26,161 bases of DNA. Origin: Ichthyophthirius multifiliis (lineage: Eukaryota; Ciliophora; Oligohymenophorea; Hymenostomatida). Below are positions 12,156 through 23,218 of the stretch, in pieces. The stretch lies in assembly GCF_000220395.1 (NCBI RefSeq), contig NW_004086608.1, positions 1-26,161 on the forward strand, given 5' to 3'. The position numbers and the translations under genes were made by a program. The stretch's first letter is position 1. Each line of letters begins with the position of its first letter. The notes under the pieces are model-generated. The model did not search any database and was not told where the DNA came from. It saw only the letters and a program-made list of their open reading frames with translations.

Positions 12156-13449
12156 TCATTTTTTTTTCTTTTTCCCTCCTTTTCTTTTTTTTTTTCCACC
12201 ACCTCCTAATTTCCATTCTTAATATTCTATTTATATTAATTTTATTGCATTATCTAATCTAATTTAATTAAGTTCGTCTTATTATTTCTATTAAGCTTCT
12301 AATATTTCTTATCTATCTCTTTCATCTTTTTATTCTCTTTCTTCTTAATCTCTTTATCTTAATTTTTCTAATTCTTCAACATCTCTATCTATATATAATA
12401 ATAAAAAACATCTTATTAAAATAAAATAAATTATATATATAATAATATAAATATTTTTATATAAGGATTTACATATAAATATATTTAATATATTTTTTAA
12501 TATATTTATTATATTCATACCTTTCTATTTCCTTAATTCTTCTATTTAGTCTTCTAGTTATTATTTTTTAGTATTTAAAAGCCTATCCCATTCTTCATTT
12601 TGTTATCTAATTTTTTCTTCTTTAGAAATTAAAAATTCTCTCAATTCCGCATATACTAAATTCTCCGTTTCTATTTTATTATGCATATTTTTAATTTAAT
12701 CCTTTAATAATTTTTAATCCCATTCATACATTCTATCTAATGTACCTTCTTAAGCCTTAGTTTCTTTTTCTCTATATTAATTTTTAATAAATGCTCTATT
12801 TCTTTTGTATAATAGTCTTTCTTTTAAATGCTAAATTTTTAAATTAGTCTCTTTTTATTCATTATCATATTCTTTGTTTTCCTCTTATATTTCTTTACAT
12901 AATTTTTTTATTTCTTAATATAATTCCTTTTCTCTAAAAATTAATTTCCTTAATTTATCTTAATCTTCCAGTTCCTAAGTGGTTAGGTTTTAGAATTTAT
13001 TCATAGTATTATTTTAAACCATTAATATAAGGTTTTCTATTACTTCCATAAATTTTTAGCGATCTCTTTATACTTTTAAGGCATCGTTTTCTAAATTGGG
13101 GTTTTCTTTAAACAAACGGCATAATTTTTTAGTACTTTCCTTTAATTTCTAAGCTACATCCACTATTTTTACTAACAAAAATATATATATATATTTATTT
13201 AATAGTATTTATACCTTAAGTCTCGTTTAGTTTTTGCTTGTTTTATATACCAGTTAATGATGTACGAAGATTTACTAATTCCGCATATGAGTTTTCTAGG
13301 TTTTTTTATTTTTTTAGTAATTTAGATATCTCGTAACCAGCAAGTTCAGATGATAAATCGTCTTATGGTAATATTGAATGAAGAAAAGCTAAATTTTCGG
13401 ACGAGTCTTCTAATATGATTGTTAGTTTATGTGTGTCTATTGGATTCAT
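12156..13449 (-). CDS. DRC9: Dynein regulatory complex subunit 9 (IQCG-like)
   Basis: Coiled-coil subunit of the nexin-dynein regulatory complex, the link between axonemal outer doublets that regulates dynein in cilia. Three exons, 13449-13215, 13171-12521 and 12388-12156, give exactly 372 residues without any frame correction; introns are 43 and 132 nt, phase 1 throughout. Similarity to IQCG (as I know the family) runs along the protein: ILEDSSENLAFLHSILP near residues 12-28, STKKLCRLFKENPN near 91-104, then VQRDRQKFMEVIENL, a long Glu/Lys/Gln-rich coiled coil, and a C-terminal NAIKLIQIEYQEW followed by a Gly then Lys-rich tail (about 356-372), like the Gly/Lys-rich end of IQCG. The IQ calmodulin motif is degenerate: the usual RG after IQxxx is missing. 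Assignment to DRC9 rather than DRC10 rests on the N-terminal and tail similarity. Confidence 0.87.
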
Positions 13450-13602
13450 ATATATATATGTTTAATGAAAGAATATATTTTTCTTTCTTTCTTTTTTATT
13501 TAAAAAAAAAAAAAAATTATATTTAAAAATAATTTTATTAATATATATTTATATTATTTTATTTTAAAATATATAATCATATAAGTTTTTTTTTTTTTTT
13601 TT

Positions 13603-15054
13603 TCAGTTTTCAATTTATTTTTAAACATCTTCAGTATTTTAAAAAGAATAATTTATATTATTTTTTTAAAAAATATCTTTAATTTCATTAAAAACCATAG
13701 GTATTTAAAATATGACAGATACAAAAGCTAAAACCATGAAAATCATAAAAGTCTACTCATCTTCAAATAAGGGAATAATAATATTAAGTACAGCCGCAGA
13801 TAAAGATCCCATACCTTCTATTAGAGAAGAAATAGTTGAAATAGCACTTTTTTATTATTTTAAAGCCGGTTATTTAGCCAATTCTATTGAAATTGCCGCG
13901 CTTATAATATTATAAGGTCCTCCAAGAAACACTCCTATGAAAAAGACAATTAAATAATAATATACTGGAGATTCACCCATTAAAAAGTATCTGACTATAG
14001 CCATTAATATTCCAGATAAAATTAATTAAGGGAACATACATAGTGCTCTTTTACCTAGTCTATCACTTATATAACCAGTAAAAACACCACCTAGAAACGA
14101 GCCGATATCATTCATAGATGATATTGTGTATGAATATTAGTCCATACCTTAGTTTTGTAGATAGTTAGGAAGCCAAAATAATAAGCCGTAAGAAGCGCTT
14201 TTTAAACAGGCATAGCTTATTGCATATAAAGGAACACCGGGTACTAACCAAGCCGTAAAATAGTTTATTTTTTGATGTTTTGGTTTAATACTTCTGAATT
14301 GTTACTTTAATCTGTATTTTGTACTACTTTTTCATATATGTTGGATTTTTCGGGATATGGCTGTAAAAATAATAATACTAAAATGCCCATTAATAATAAA
14401 AATAAAGAAGAAATTAAAAGACAATACTCCCAACCCCATTTATATATATCTATAGTTAATTAACCTATTAGTTATCCGATAATATTTCCAATCTATTTAA
14501 ATGTAAATATATATATATAGGTAGAAATATAAATATATATATACATTAATATATAAAATATATTATTTTTTAAATATATGTGTATTTCTTACGTTCGAAT
14601 TTGCTGACCATATACCCATCATTAAACCTCTGTTTCCTTTACCAAACCAGTTTCCCATCGTAGATAATAAACCGGGCCAAGCTGTACTTTAAAATATACC
14701 GTTTAGGGACATAAATATAAGGAATAAGGCTTCGTTTGGAAAATTAGAGATGCCAATTAATGAATCTAGTGATAAAAATATAGAGGATAATATCATTCCT
14801 ATAGATAAGTAATATATTAAATTTATTCTATCGCCTAAACTTCCTCCTATTTTTAAAGACATGGCATAGGAAAATAAAAAACAAAAGTCCATCCAGCCTA
14901 AAAAAGACTTAGAACATTGAATTTTATGTTAAAAATTTCCCTTTGAAACTGACCAGGCTGTACGGGTGGAATGCACGGCAGAATAACATAAAAATGTGAA
15001 TATAAAAACGAAAATTTAATTGGCTTTTAAGGATTATTAGGATAAACACTTCAT
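13603..15054 (-). CDS. SLC37-family sugar-phosphate/phosphate antiporter (MFS)
   Basis: Integral membrane carrier of the major facilitator superfamily; SLC37 members exchange glucose-6-phosphate or glycerol-3-phosphate for phosphate, often in the ER. Exons 15054-14593 and 14492-13603 flank a 100-nt intron; about 450 residues, many hydrophobic helices. Visible signatures: first helix FVFIFTFLCYSAVHSTRTAWS (19-35 part), loop 2-3 GGSLGDR (70-76), QSTAWPGLLSTMGNWFGKG (122-140, with NRGLMMGIWSAN after it), IGNIIGQLIG after the intron, and the second-half loop GGVFTGYISDRLGKR. This order matches SLC37 (WPxVVxxxGNWFGKGxRGxxxGxW...GNIxG). One base is missing in exon 2 between about 14245 and 14285 (an A-run is the simplest place), because the frame shifts in the hydrophilic central loop before INYFTAWLVPGVP. 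Stops at TGA 13605-13603. Substrate cannot be told from sequence. Confidence 0.87.
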
Positions 15055-15165
15055 TTTATTAATTTTTTTTTTTGTTCTTATGTTTTGTTTTGTTTTATTT
15101 TGTTTTTTTGCTTTGTTTTTTTTTGTTTTTTTTGCTTTGTTTTTGTTTGGTTTTTTTTTTTTTAA
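15055..15165 (-). promoter_or_regulatory. A-rich leader with repeated CAAAA steps upstream of the SLC37 gene
   Basis: Directly upstream of the ATG the minus strand is nearly all A with regularly placed C (CAAAA, CAAAAA, CAAAGC) over about 100 bases. A-rich 5' leaders are usual for ciliate genes, so this is likely the transcribed leader and core promoter zone. The regular C spacing is unusual compared with the other gene starts in the window, where A/T alone dominates. I see no TATA-type element that stands out. Confidence 0.4.
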
Positions 15166-17854
15166 AAAAAAATAAAATATTTTAATTTAATATCTATGTA
15201 TTTTTTTTTTAATAAAATGTAAATATTTTATTTTTACATTTTTTTTATTTTTTGTTAGAAATACTTATATATACATATTTATGTAAAAAAAGTTTATGTT
15301 TGGTTTTTTGTTTTATTAAATATATATCAATTATATATTGTTTTTAATAAATATATAATCAAATATTATTTAAACAAAAAAATTCTATAATGAATAATAT
15401 AATGATAAAAATTAATAAAATAAAGAGAACATTATCGAATTTAACTAATAATATATTGAAGATAATTAATTATAAGTATATAATATTATATATTTAATAG
15501 AAAAGATATAATTAAAATGTTAAATTTATTCATTTAGATAAAAAAAGTTTAATATTATATATAAAGAAACTTATATAGGACAATATTTAAATTTTTAGTA
15601 TCAAAATTACCCAATATAGTGAATGTAAATTAGATTTAGACAATATCCCCCACTCATGAGAAAATATAATGTCTACTTTATCTCTCGGGATACTTAAAGA
15701 ATATATTAGGTAATATGAATAAAAAAAATGACAATAGATATCTTTTAATACTATTTCAGGCCAAAAGTAAGCTTTTAGGAGGTTTAAAAATATATATGGA
15801 TTACCTTATTAAAATGATAAATAGAAATGAGTATTATAATTGTATATTAAATTTTGGTAAATATATCTTTATAATATAAGATAAAGACACTTTTTTATAG
15901 AAAAACCTTAAAAAAAAAAAGTATATACTTTATATAGTGTAAATACTCTAGATATGATTTAAGAAGTTAAAATTTGAAGTTTTTAAAAAATATGGATATA
16001 ATAATATATATAATAAATATATGCGTATATATAAAAGTATTAACTATAATTAATATTTATAATAATAAAATAAATATAAATTATAAATATTTTTAAGGTT
16101 TTTTAATTATACAATTAATAGATTACAAATTATATATAAATAAATAAATATATAAATATAAATTTAAAAAAAAATATAATTATATAATTATATCTATTTA
16201 ATTATTATATTATTATATATTTATCTATAATAAATACAAGCAATTAATTTTTTATTTTTAGTAAAAATTATTATTATATTAGTTTTATTTTCATTAAATA
16301 TTAAAATTATATACATTATACTCTATAATTTAAATAACTAATAATTTATATTATATTAATGTTTTTTTATATTTATATAGTTCTTTAAATTTATATTAAT
16401 ATTTTCATTTTATTTATTTAGTTAATTATATTATTTTTTATTTATAAATTAATTACATTATTTATATTATTAATAATGTAAATAATTATATATGTATATA
16501 TCTTTATATTTAAAATAAAATATAAATATAATAAATTTTATTTAAAATAAATAAAGATATTTAATATATAAAAGAATTTGAATTTATTATTTAAAAATTT
16601 ATTATATTTAAAATTATTTATATTTAAAGTTAAATAAAAATAAAATTAAAATATATATAATTATATATAAAATTTATTCTTATAAAATTAAACAAAATGG
16701 ATATTTAAATTTAAACAAGTGTAAAGAATCAAATATATATAACTAAAATATATATATTAAGTGTATAATCTATATTAAATATATAAAAATAAAAAAATCA
16801 GCATAAATATAGAAATTTTATTTTATTTTTGTTTATATTGTATAATTTTTATTTTTAAAATTATTTGTATATATATTCATTAATATATAAAATATTTCAT
16901 AAATTTATTTATTAATGTTTGATAAATATATATTATAATATTTTTATTTTTTAATATCTTTAAAAATATTTATTTATATATATATTTAATTTTATATTAA
17001 TATTAAATTATAAAATTATCTAAAATACTTTTATTTATAATACATAATTTTTAAATTTTTAAAAACAATTATATTATTTTTATTGTATTAGTAATTATTT
17101 GATTATATATTTTTTATTACTTTGTTCTGTCTTATATTTAAAAAATATTACATTTTAACTATAATAATAGTGTTTTTTATTTAAATTTTTTTTGAACTTA
17201 GAAAATCAAAATAGTTCCATTATTTTTTCGAATGAATTTCATAATAATTATATATAAATAATTATTTTTTAATATAATACATTCTGAATATTGCTAATTA
17301 GTTTTTATTTTGTATTGTTATTATACATTCTTTATTTTAAACTAAATAGAAAAAGAAAAAGTCATTCTCTATTTTAATATTGTTATTTATAAAGATTTTA
17401 AATTAAGAAAATGTTATATTTATTATAAAACTAATATTTGGATTTTTCGAATCTAAAATATAATATATATAAGTTCTAATTTTTATATAAAGTAATGTTA
17501 AATAACTTTTTTTAATAGTTAATATAAAAATATTTATTAACAAAATATAATTTAAATATATGTTTTATTTTTATTAAAATATTTACTTTTGAATATAAAT
17601 TTATTAAGAAAAATATAAAGTTTTAATCATTTAAACTGATATATAATTATAGATTTTATAAAATTTCAGATATAAATTTAATAGTTATAACCTATTATAT
17701 ATTTGATATAATTAAAATTATAATTTAATTCTTTATATTTTAGTAATATATCGTTTCTTAAAAATATGTAATAAAATAAAAAATTATAAATGATTTAAAT
17801 TTAATAATTATTAATATTTATATTAAATTAAATAAAAATATTAATAATTATTTT
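15166..17854. other. 2.7-kb gene-poor spacer
   Basis: Mostly A/T simple sequence between the SLC37 promoter side and the 3' end of the TPR gene. Two patches have more mixed composition: 15.60-15.96 kb (listed separately) and about 17.1-17.5 kb. In the second, a short plus-strand frame (LENQNSSIIFSNEF around 17.2 kb) looks protein-like but ends at a TGA and matches nothing I recognise. Nothing else is supported. Confidence 0.5.
15605..15960 (-). pseudogene. Possible gene remnant (weak metallophosphoesterase-like motif)
   Basis: Base composition rises here and both strands stay open for about 350 bases under the ciliate code. The minus strand carries AYFWPEIVLKDIYCH, then SIPRDKVDIIFSHEWG (about 15.65-15.70 kb). 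The last motif resembles the metal-binding segment of the lariat debranching enzyme and related metallophosphoesterases (typically VDIFLSHDWP). The flanking sequence does not extend this similarity, there is no clear start or stop, and no splice sites frame it. An alternative is the plus-strand frame through HEKIQCLLYLSGYLKN. I regard it as a decayed fragment or an unrelated small gene; evidence is thin. Confidence 0.2.
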
Positions 17855-20648
17855 TCATTAACTATCTAGTTTTTTTATAAAAAAGTTAATACTTATTAAC
17901 ATTATACAGTTTATGGATCTCCCTCTGGATAATTATTTAATAATATTCTATAAGCTTATATTCCATAATCTACTGCTTCTTTTAATTTATTTATTTTTTA
18001 CATCATAATCATTAAATTAAACATAGTCTATCCATTATTAATATGGTCTTATCCTAGTAATTATTATTCAATTTTAAGAGCTTTTTATAAATAATCAATA
18101 CCATTTTAAAAATCTCCTTGTTAGTACAGTATTATACCAATATTATTATATATAGGAGAGACTAAAATAAAGTTAATAATATAATAATTATAAAATAAAA
18201 AAAAACAAACAAAAAATAAAAAATTATATAATATAAATATAAAAAATATATAAAATATATATTAATATTTAAATAAAAAAAATAAAAAATTAATAATATA
18301 TTATTTTATATAAATACATAATTCTAAATTATCTTTATAATATAAATTCAATTTTTTTTCTGATTCATAAAATAATTAAAGTGCTTTTTAATTATCTCCT
18401 TTTCCTCTATAAGCTTCTGCTAAATTATTTATAGTTTCTATAGCTATTTAAAATATATATATATATATATTTTTTTTTAAATACATTCTTTTTCTAATTA
18501 TTTATCAATTTTAATTTTTAAACTTTTTTGCAAAAAAGATATTGAATTATCAAAATCATATTTTAAAATTAAAACTGTACCTAAATTATGCATCGAATGT
18601 GATACTAATAGAAAAAAAGGTTTACAAATGTAAAAAAAATAAATGTTTTTATAGAAAAATGCTATATGTATATAAATATATACTATTAATATCATCTTTA
18701 TCATATAAATATTTATCAATTTCATATGCTTTTTAAAAATATTCTGTAGCTTTATTTATATTTTAAATAGATTTAAATGTTTGACCAAGTAATTATAATT
18801 ATTATGAAACTAATTAAAAATATTTTTATTTTAAAATCTTTAGTAATATATAAATAAATTTATTTTTTTATTAATATTTATAATTTCTTTATTTTTAATA
18901 AATAAATATTATAATAATTATATTTGATAAATATATCTATTAATTTATAAATATTTTTATAATATTACTTAATTAATCGTTTTAATTTTATATGTTTTTT
19001 TAAAGAAATTCTAAAATTATTGTTTATACATCAATTTATATTTTTTTTTATTTATTATTTTTATAAATACTTACAAATTCATTTATTTCCTAAATATCTT
19101 TTTTTTTTATTTGTTTGAACATATATAAAAAATATAATGTTACATTCTTTTATAAATTAATTTAATTAATTTTCGTTTATTTGATATATTTCATTTAAAT
19201 AATTTTTAAATTCTATAATTCTTTCCTATTATATACAAGAAAAAGATATTTATTTAATTAAATTCAATTTATTGATTTTTTCTAATTAATCCTTATATTT
19301 ATCATAAAACTCTAAAAGAATATTTAAAGAAGTTTCTATTTAATTAATTAAAACATAAATTTATGAAAATTCAATAACCTCTTCAATATTATTAACATAT
19401 TTATTATTTTCTATTGATTAAATATTTTCTATTATTTTTTAATTTTCTTAATCTTTCAAATCTTCTAAACAAATATTAACTTCGTCTATATTATTTTAGA
19501 GTAAAGAGTTAATTAATTTTTAATATATATCATTTTAATCAAATGGAAACTCTTCATTTAATTAATCAATAGTCCATTAATTTATTTAAAAAAGCACTTA
19601 AGCTAATTAAAAAAAATTGTTATTAAGATTATTAAATTCTGTCACATTATTATTTTAAAAATTCTAGAAAAATTATTTTTTTAAGCAATCTTCTCTTGAA
19701 ATAAATACATTATTTTTGTCAGTTAAAAAATCACAAGAAATAATCTAAAATGTATTTTCATTTTTAAAAAAACCAATATTATCTATAGAAATATTATTTA
19801 GGTATAATTAATGATTTTAATGTAAATTTATAACTAATTCAGTTAAATTTATAAAAAGCTCCTTTTTTAAAATATTTTAGTTTTTAGAATTAAATATTAA
19901 CTCCTTTAGTGTATAATCATATGATTATTTAAAAATTAAAAGATATTTTTATTAACAAATATAGAACTATTTTTCTATTTAGGATATTTATTTAGGATAT
20001 TTTTCATTTAAATATATTTATAATATAATATTTTATAAAATTTCGTTTATTTTAGTTTTTTCGAAAGGGAAAATTAACATTTATTAATATTATTTATTTT
20101 CGATTAAATAAATATCGTGTAAATTTTGTAAAGGAAATATGTTTTTTTTTAAAGGTTTTTTATTATTTTTAAATTTTTTAAGTCTTCGTAAAATTCTTCT
20201 TTTATTTTTATTTAAAAATTCTCTTTTTCTATTTCTATTAAAATTTAGTTTTTTTCAAGTTTTATTTTAACTTTTTCATTTTCGAACATTTTTATTTGAT
20301 TATTAAAAATTAAATATTATTAAATTTTTTCTATATAAGAACAATAAAATTTATCATTTTTTAAATTAATTTTTAATTTTAAAATTTCGCTTAATTTATC
20401 TTATGGAATTTAGGATAAAATAATATATAAGTTTATATAATATATTAATGTTTATTTTTATAATTCTTATTTATATTCTTTTGTTTCTATTTTTTAATTG
20501 ATTTATTCTATTTTTATATTATAAATTATAATTAGATTTGATTTTAGGCTTTTATGCTTTTAAATATGTTTAGTATTTATTCGGATATTCGCTTTATATT
20601 ATTTATATCATCGTCTTTTAGTTTATTTTTTAACCAAGGTTTTATCAT
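17855..20648 (-). CDS. Coiled-coil and TPR-repeat protein
   Basis: Unassigned protein of about 750 residues, likely a scaffold. Exons: 20648-19144, 19097-19075, 19010-18969, 18809-18684, 18604-18485, 18443-18318 and 18161-17855. The first exon gives a long Lys/Glu/Asn/Ile-rich helical region (DKLSEILKLKINLKN, KEEFYEDLKN, NEEFPFDQND, IEEVIEFSQIYVLINQ). The later exons give tetratricopeptide repeats of the kinesin-light-chain type: INKATEYFQKAYEIDKYL, MHNLGTVL...FDNSISFLQKSLKIK, INNLAEAYRGKGDNQKALQL, YNNIGIILYQQGDFQNGIDY and LKEAVDYGIQAYRIL. Exon phases agree only if one A is added at each of two A-runs in exon 1, one in the 42-nt exon and one near 17.87 kb; the last leads straight to TGA at 17857-17855. 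The ATG at 20648 begins MIKPWLKNKL and is the best candidate start. The gene is divergent from the FHA gene. Confidence 0.75.
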
Positions 20649-20821
20649 TTTTTTTTTTATAAATTATTATTACTTTATTATATTATATTAAAAAATAAAA
20701 GATATAAAAAATAATATATTTTTTTTTGAAAAAAAGAAAAAATAAAATAAATACTTTTATAAAAAAATAATAAATAACTCAAAATTTTTTAAGGAGGAAA
20801 ATAAAAAAAATACATAAAAAA
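20649..20821. promoter_or_regulatory. Divergent promoter region (173 bp)
   Basis: The starts of the minus-strand TPR gene and the plus-strand FHA gene face away from each other here, so both promoters and leaders must lie within about 170 bases. The sequence is A/T-rich with an A-rich run just before each ATG. An AAGGAGG-like string at 20791-20797 is not a ribosome binding site in a eukaryote. No specific factor site can be named. Confidence 0.45.
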
Positions 20822-23007
20822 ATGTCTGATTTTAAATCTATGAGTACCAGAGTATTACAAAAAATACATTAATAGAATAATATAATAATAAAAGGAAAAA
20901 ATAGGTACAACAACAAGAAGATTAGTAAAATATTTTTATGAAAATAGAAAGAAAATTTTAAAATTTAATAAAGTAATAAAAAAAATTATAATATAAAATA
21001 AAATAAATCAAAAAAAGATATATGAGGATGTATATCCATTTCTTTCTGATTCCAAAAAACTCATTGATCTATTATTTATATTAGATGGAATTGGAATATT
21101 AACACGAATTTCTAAATAAGCATTTATATTTACAGGATTAAAGGGTATGAGAAACCGTATATTGGATTACGTCAAAAGGAAAACTTAGAAATAAGGAAAT
21201 TATAAAGAAATTTATTTATTTTGCGATGAAATAGTCATTAAAGATAAAAAATAATATTTAAAATAAAGTATTTATTTAGGTTTATTTTTTTAGGAAATAT
21301 TTTGCAGTTTGGCAATATAATAGAGTAAAAAAAGATATAATTATATATATATAAATATATAAATATATAATTATATATATATTTATATATATAAATATAT
21401 ATTTAAAGACTAATATTTAATTTATATTTATATAATCAATTATATTTTTACATAATTTTTTTTTATTTATATAAAGGTAAATCTTTATAAAGATAATAAG
21501 TAGAATTGATAGTTGAAAATTATAGAGAAATTATGTAAAAATCTCTTTTAAATGATTTAAATAATATTTTAACTACTTTATGCTTAGGCGAAAGGTATAT
21601 ATAAATATTTTATTTATTTTTACATTTATTAAATATAAATACTAAGAAATGAATCTACAGAAACCATAACATATACAGGACCTGAACTTGTAAATGTAAA
21701 GAAAATATAAGTTGATAATTTCAAGAATTTTTCAAACGAAAATATGAGGAGTGCACTTTTAGACGTCGAGAAGAAAAATGAAATATATTTTTCTTATTTA
21801 ACAAAGGAAATAGATGAGAAAAAAATAAAAAAACAATCTCTTAATCAAATTTAGGCTCTTTAAAAAGCTTTATAAATATAAATTTTTGATTAAAATAATT
21901 AAGAAATAAACGATATTAGTAATTTAAAATAAAATGATTAATTCATAAATATCTAAGAAGTCCCAAAATCGCATATTTCTTATTTTCCGAAAGTATCTTT
22001 TGCTTTAATAAAAGGAAGAACATGGTAATATTATATGTAAAAACTATAAATAATAATAGGAAGATCTATTGTTAATAATACAGAAGGAAGTTAAAACATA
22101 TAAATATAAATAAATATATAAATATATATATATATTTATAGAAAAAAATAATGCTTATTGGTAAGTAGATTTAGAAGTAGGAGATTCGAAAAGAATATCC
22201 CGATAACATGCTGTTATTTTATATAATTTTGAAAATTAAACGTAAAAAAATAAAAAAAAATAAAAAAAAATAATATATATATATATTAAATAATATAAAT
22301 ATATAAATATATTTATTAAAATATATACTATTTTTATAATTCATATAATTTTTATATTTATAAAATTAATATATTTTATATAATTATTTAATTTATACAA
22401 TTAATATAATTTAGATTTGAAATTAAATGCCTATCTAAAAAATTTAATATTAAAGTAGATAATAACATATATTCGAATTAAGATTAGGCCATCTAACTAA
22501 AAAGTAAATCGTTAATTACTGTTGGAAATGAACATTTTTATTTTACCTTCTTTGGATTAAGATTAATTGTAAAAAATGTAAAAAAATGTAGATATAAATT
22601 TGAATGTAAAAAAAAATCATGTTAAATAAGAAAAATTAACAGAAGACGTATAAGAAGATAATCAAGAAGAAAACTAAGGAGAAGTTGAAAATTAAGAAGA
22701 AGAAGATGAAAACTAAGATGAAAATGAATAAAATTAAGATGAAGAAGATGAAAATATAGATGAAGAAGATGAAAACATAGATGAAGAAGATGATAATATA
22801 GATGAAGAAGATGAAGATATAGAAGGAGATGATTAAAATATAGAAAGAGAAGATGATGATGATGATAATTAAGATGACGAAGATGATGAAAACGGTTCAT
22901 TAATTGATGAAGATGATTAATAAGAAGAAGATGATGAAGAAGAAGATGGATATTAATAAAAAAAGAAATTTAAATCTAATAATTATAGTGAAAGTTAAGA
23001 TTAATGA
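20822..23007 (+). CDS. FHA-domain protein with possible E2F-like N-terminal winged helix and acidic tail
   Basis: Probably a nuclear phospho-dependent factor, about 586 residues. Exons: 20822-21324, 21477-21594, 21647-22089, 22142-22241 and 22415-23007. N-terminal part: TTTRRLVKYFYENRKK, then LLFILDGIGILTRISKQAF and FTGLKG, which resembles the NVLEGIGLIEKKSKN and W-K-G end of E2F winged helices, but the E2F RRIYD signature is not preserved, so this is tentative. The C-terminal FHA domain is clear: SFALIKGRTWQYYMQKLQ, IIIGRS, VDLEVGDSKRISRQHAVIL, YNFENQTFEIKCLSKK, and SLITVGNEHFYFTFFG; Gly-Arg, Ser-Arg-Gln-His and the following Asn region are the phosphothreonine-binding elements. The protein ends in about 110 residues rich in Asp/Glu and Gln, then KKKFKSNNYSESQDQ and TGA. 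Two A bases are missing near 20.86-20.90 kb and two near 22.57-22.59 kb; all other exon phases fit. Confidence 0.8.
22627..22960 (+). other. Acidic low-complexity tail (GAA/GAT/TAA codons)
   Basis: The last exon of the FHA gene is a purine-rich stretch of GAA, GAT, AAT and TAA codons giving runs such as DEEDENIDEEDENI and DDDDDN. The heptad-like unit NIDEEDE is repeated about four times between 22.75 and 22.83 kb. Such tails are common in nuclear chaperones, chromatin and rRNA-associated proteins. The opposite strand shows an apparent His/Leu-rich ORF that is only a shadow of this repeat. Confidence 0.8.
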
Positions 23008-23218
23008 TATTTCGCTTATTTTATTTTATTTTTATAAAAAAAAAAGAAAGGAAAAAATATTTTTCTATATATATAATTTATTAATATATAAAAAAAAAAT
23101 ATTTTAAATAAAATTTAAATAAAAATATATGTATATTAATAAAATGAAAAACTAAAAATACTTATATATATATATATAAAATAAAAATAATATAATATTA
23201 TTAAATTAAATAAAAAAA
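23008..23218. other. Spacer between the FHA gene and the Gln-rich gene
   Basis: About 210 bases of A/T-rich sequence between two plus-strand genes. It must include the FHA gene 3' end and the promoter of the next gene, and shows A-runs and a short TA run (23164-23178) but no distinct element. Confidence 0.5.

Noticed and set aside
14245-14345. A 20- or 23-nt mini-intron in the SLC37 gene
   Set aside because: GT..AG pairs of 20 and 23 nt would restore the frame, but every other intron in the window is at least 43 nt and the same frame change is explained by one missing A, as seen in four other genes. Not fully excluded.
21267-21293. Short intron GT..AG in FHA exon 1
   Set aside because: The sequence reads through in frame as SIYLGLFFQEIFCSL, and this reading gives the right phase for the next exon; removing it does not.
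22030-22060. Short intron after GGAAGAACATG in the FHA gene
   Set aside because: Reading through gives WQYYMQKLQIIIGR, the expected first FHA strands; splicing would delete them.
22622-22900. Minus-strand His/Leu-rich ORF of 92 codons
   Set aside because: It is the complement of the GAA/GAT acidic tail of the FHA protein and has no independent support.
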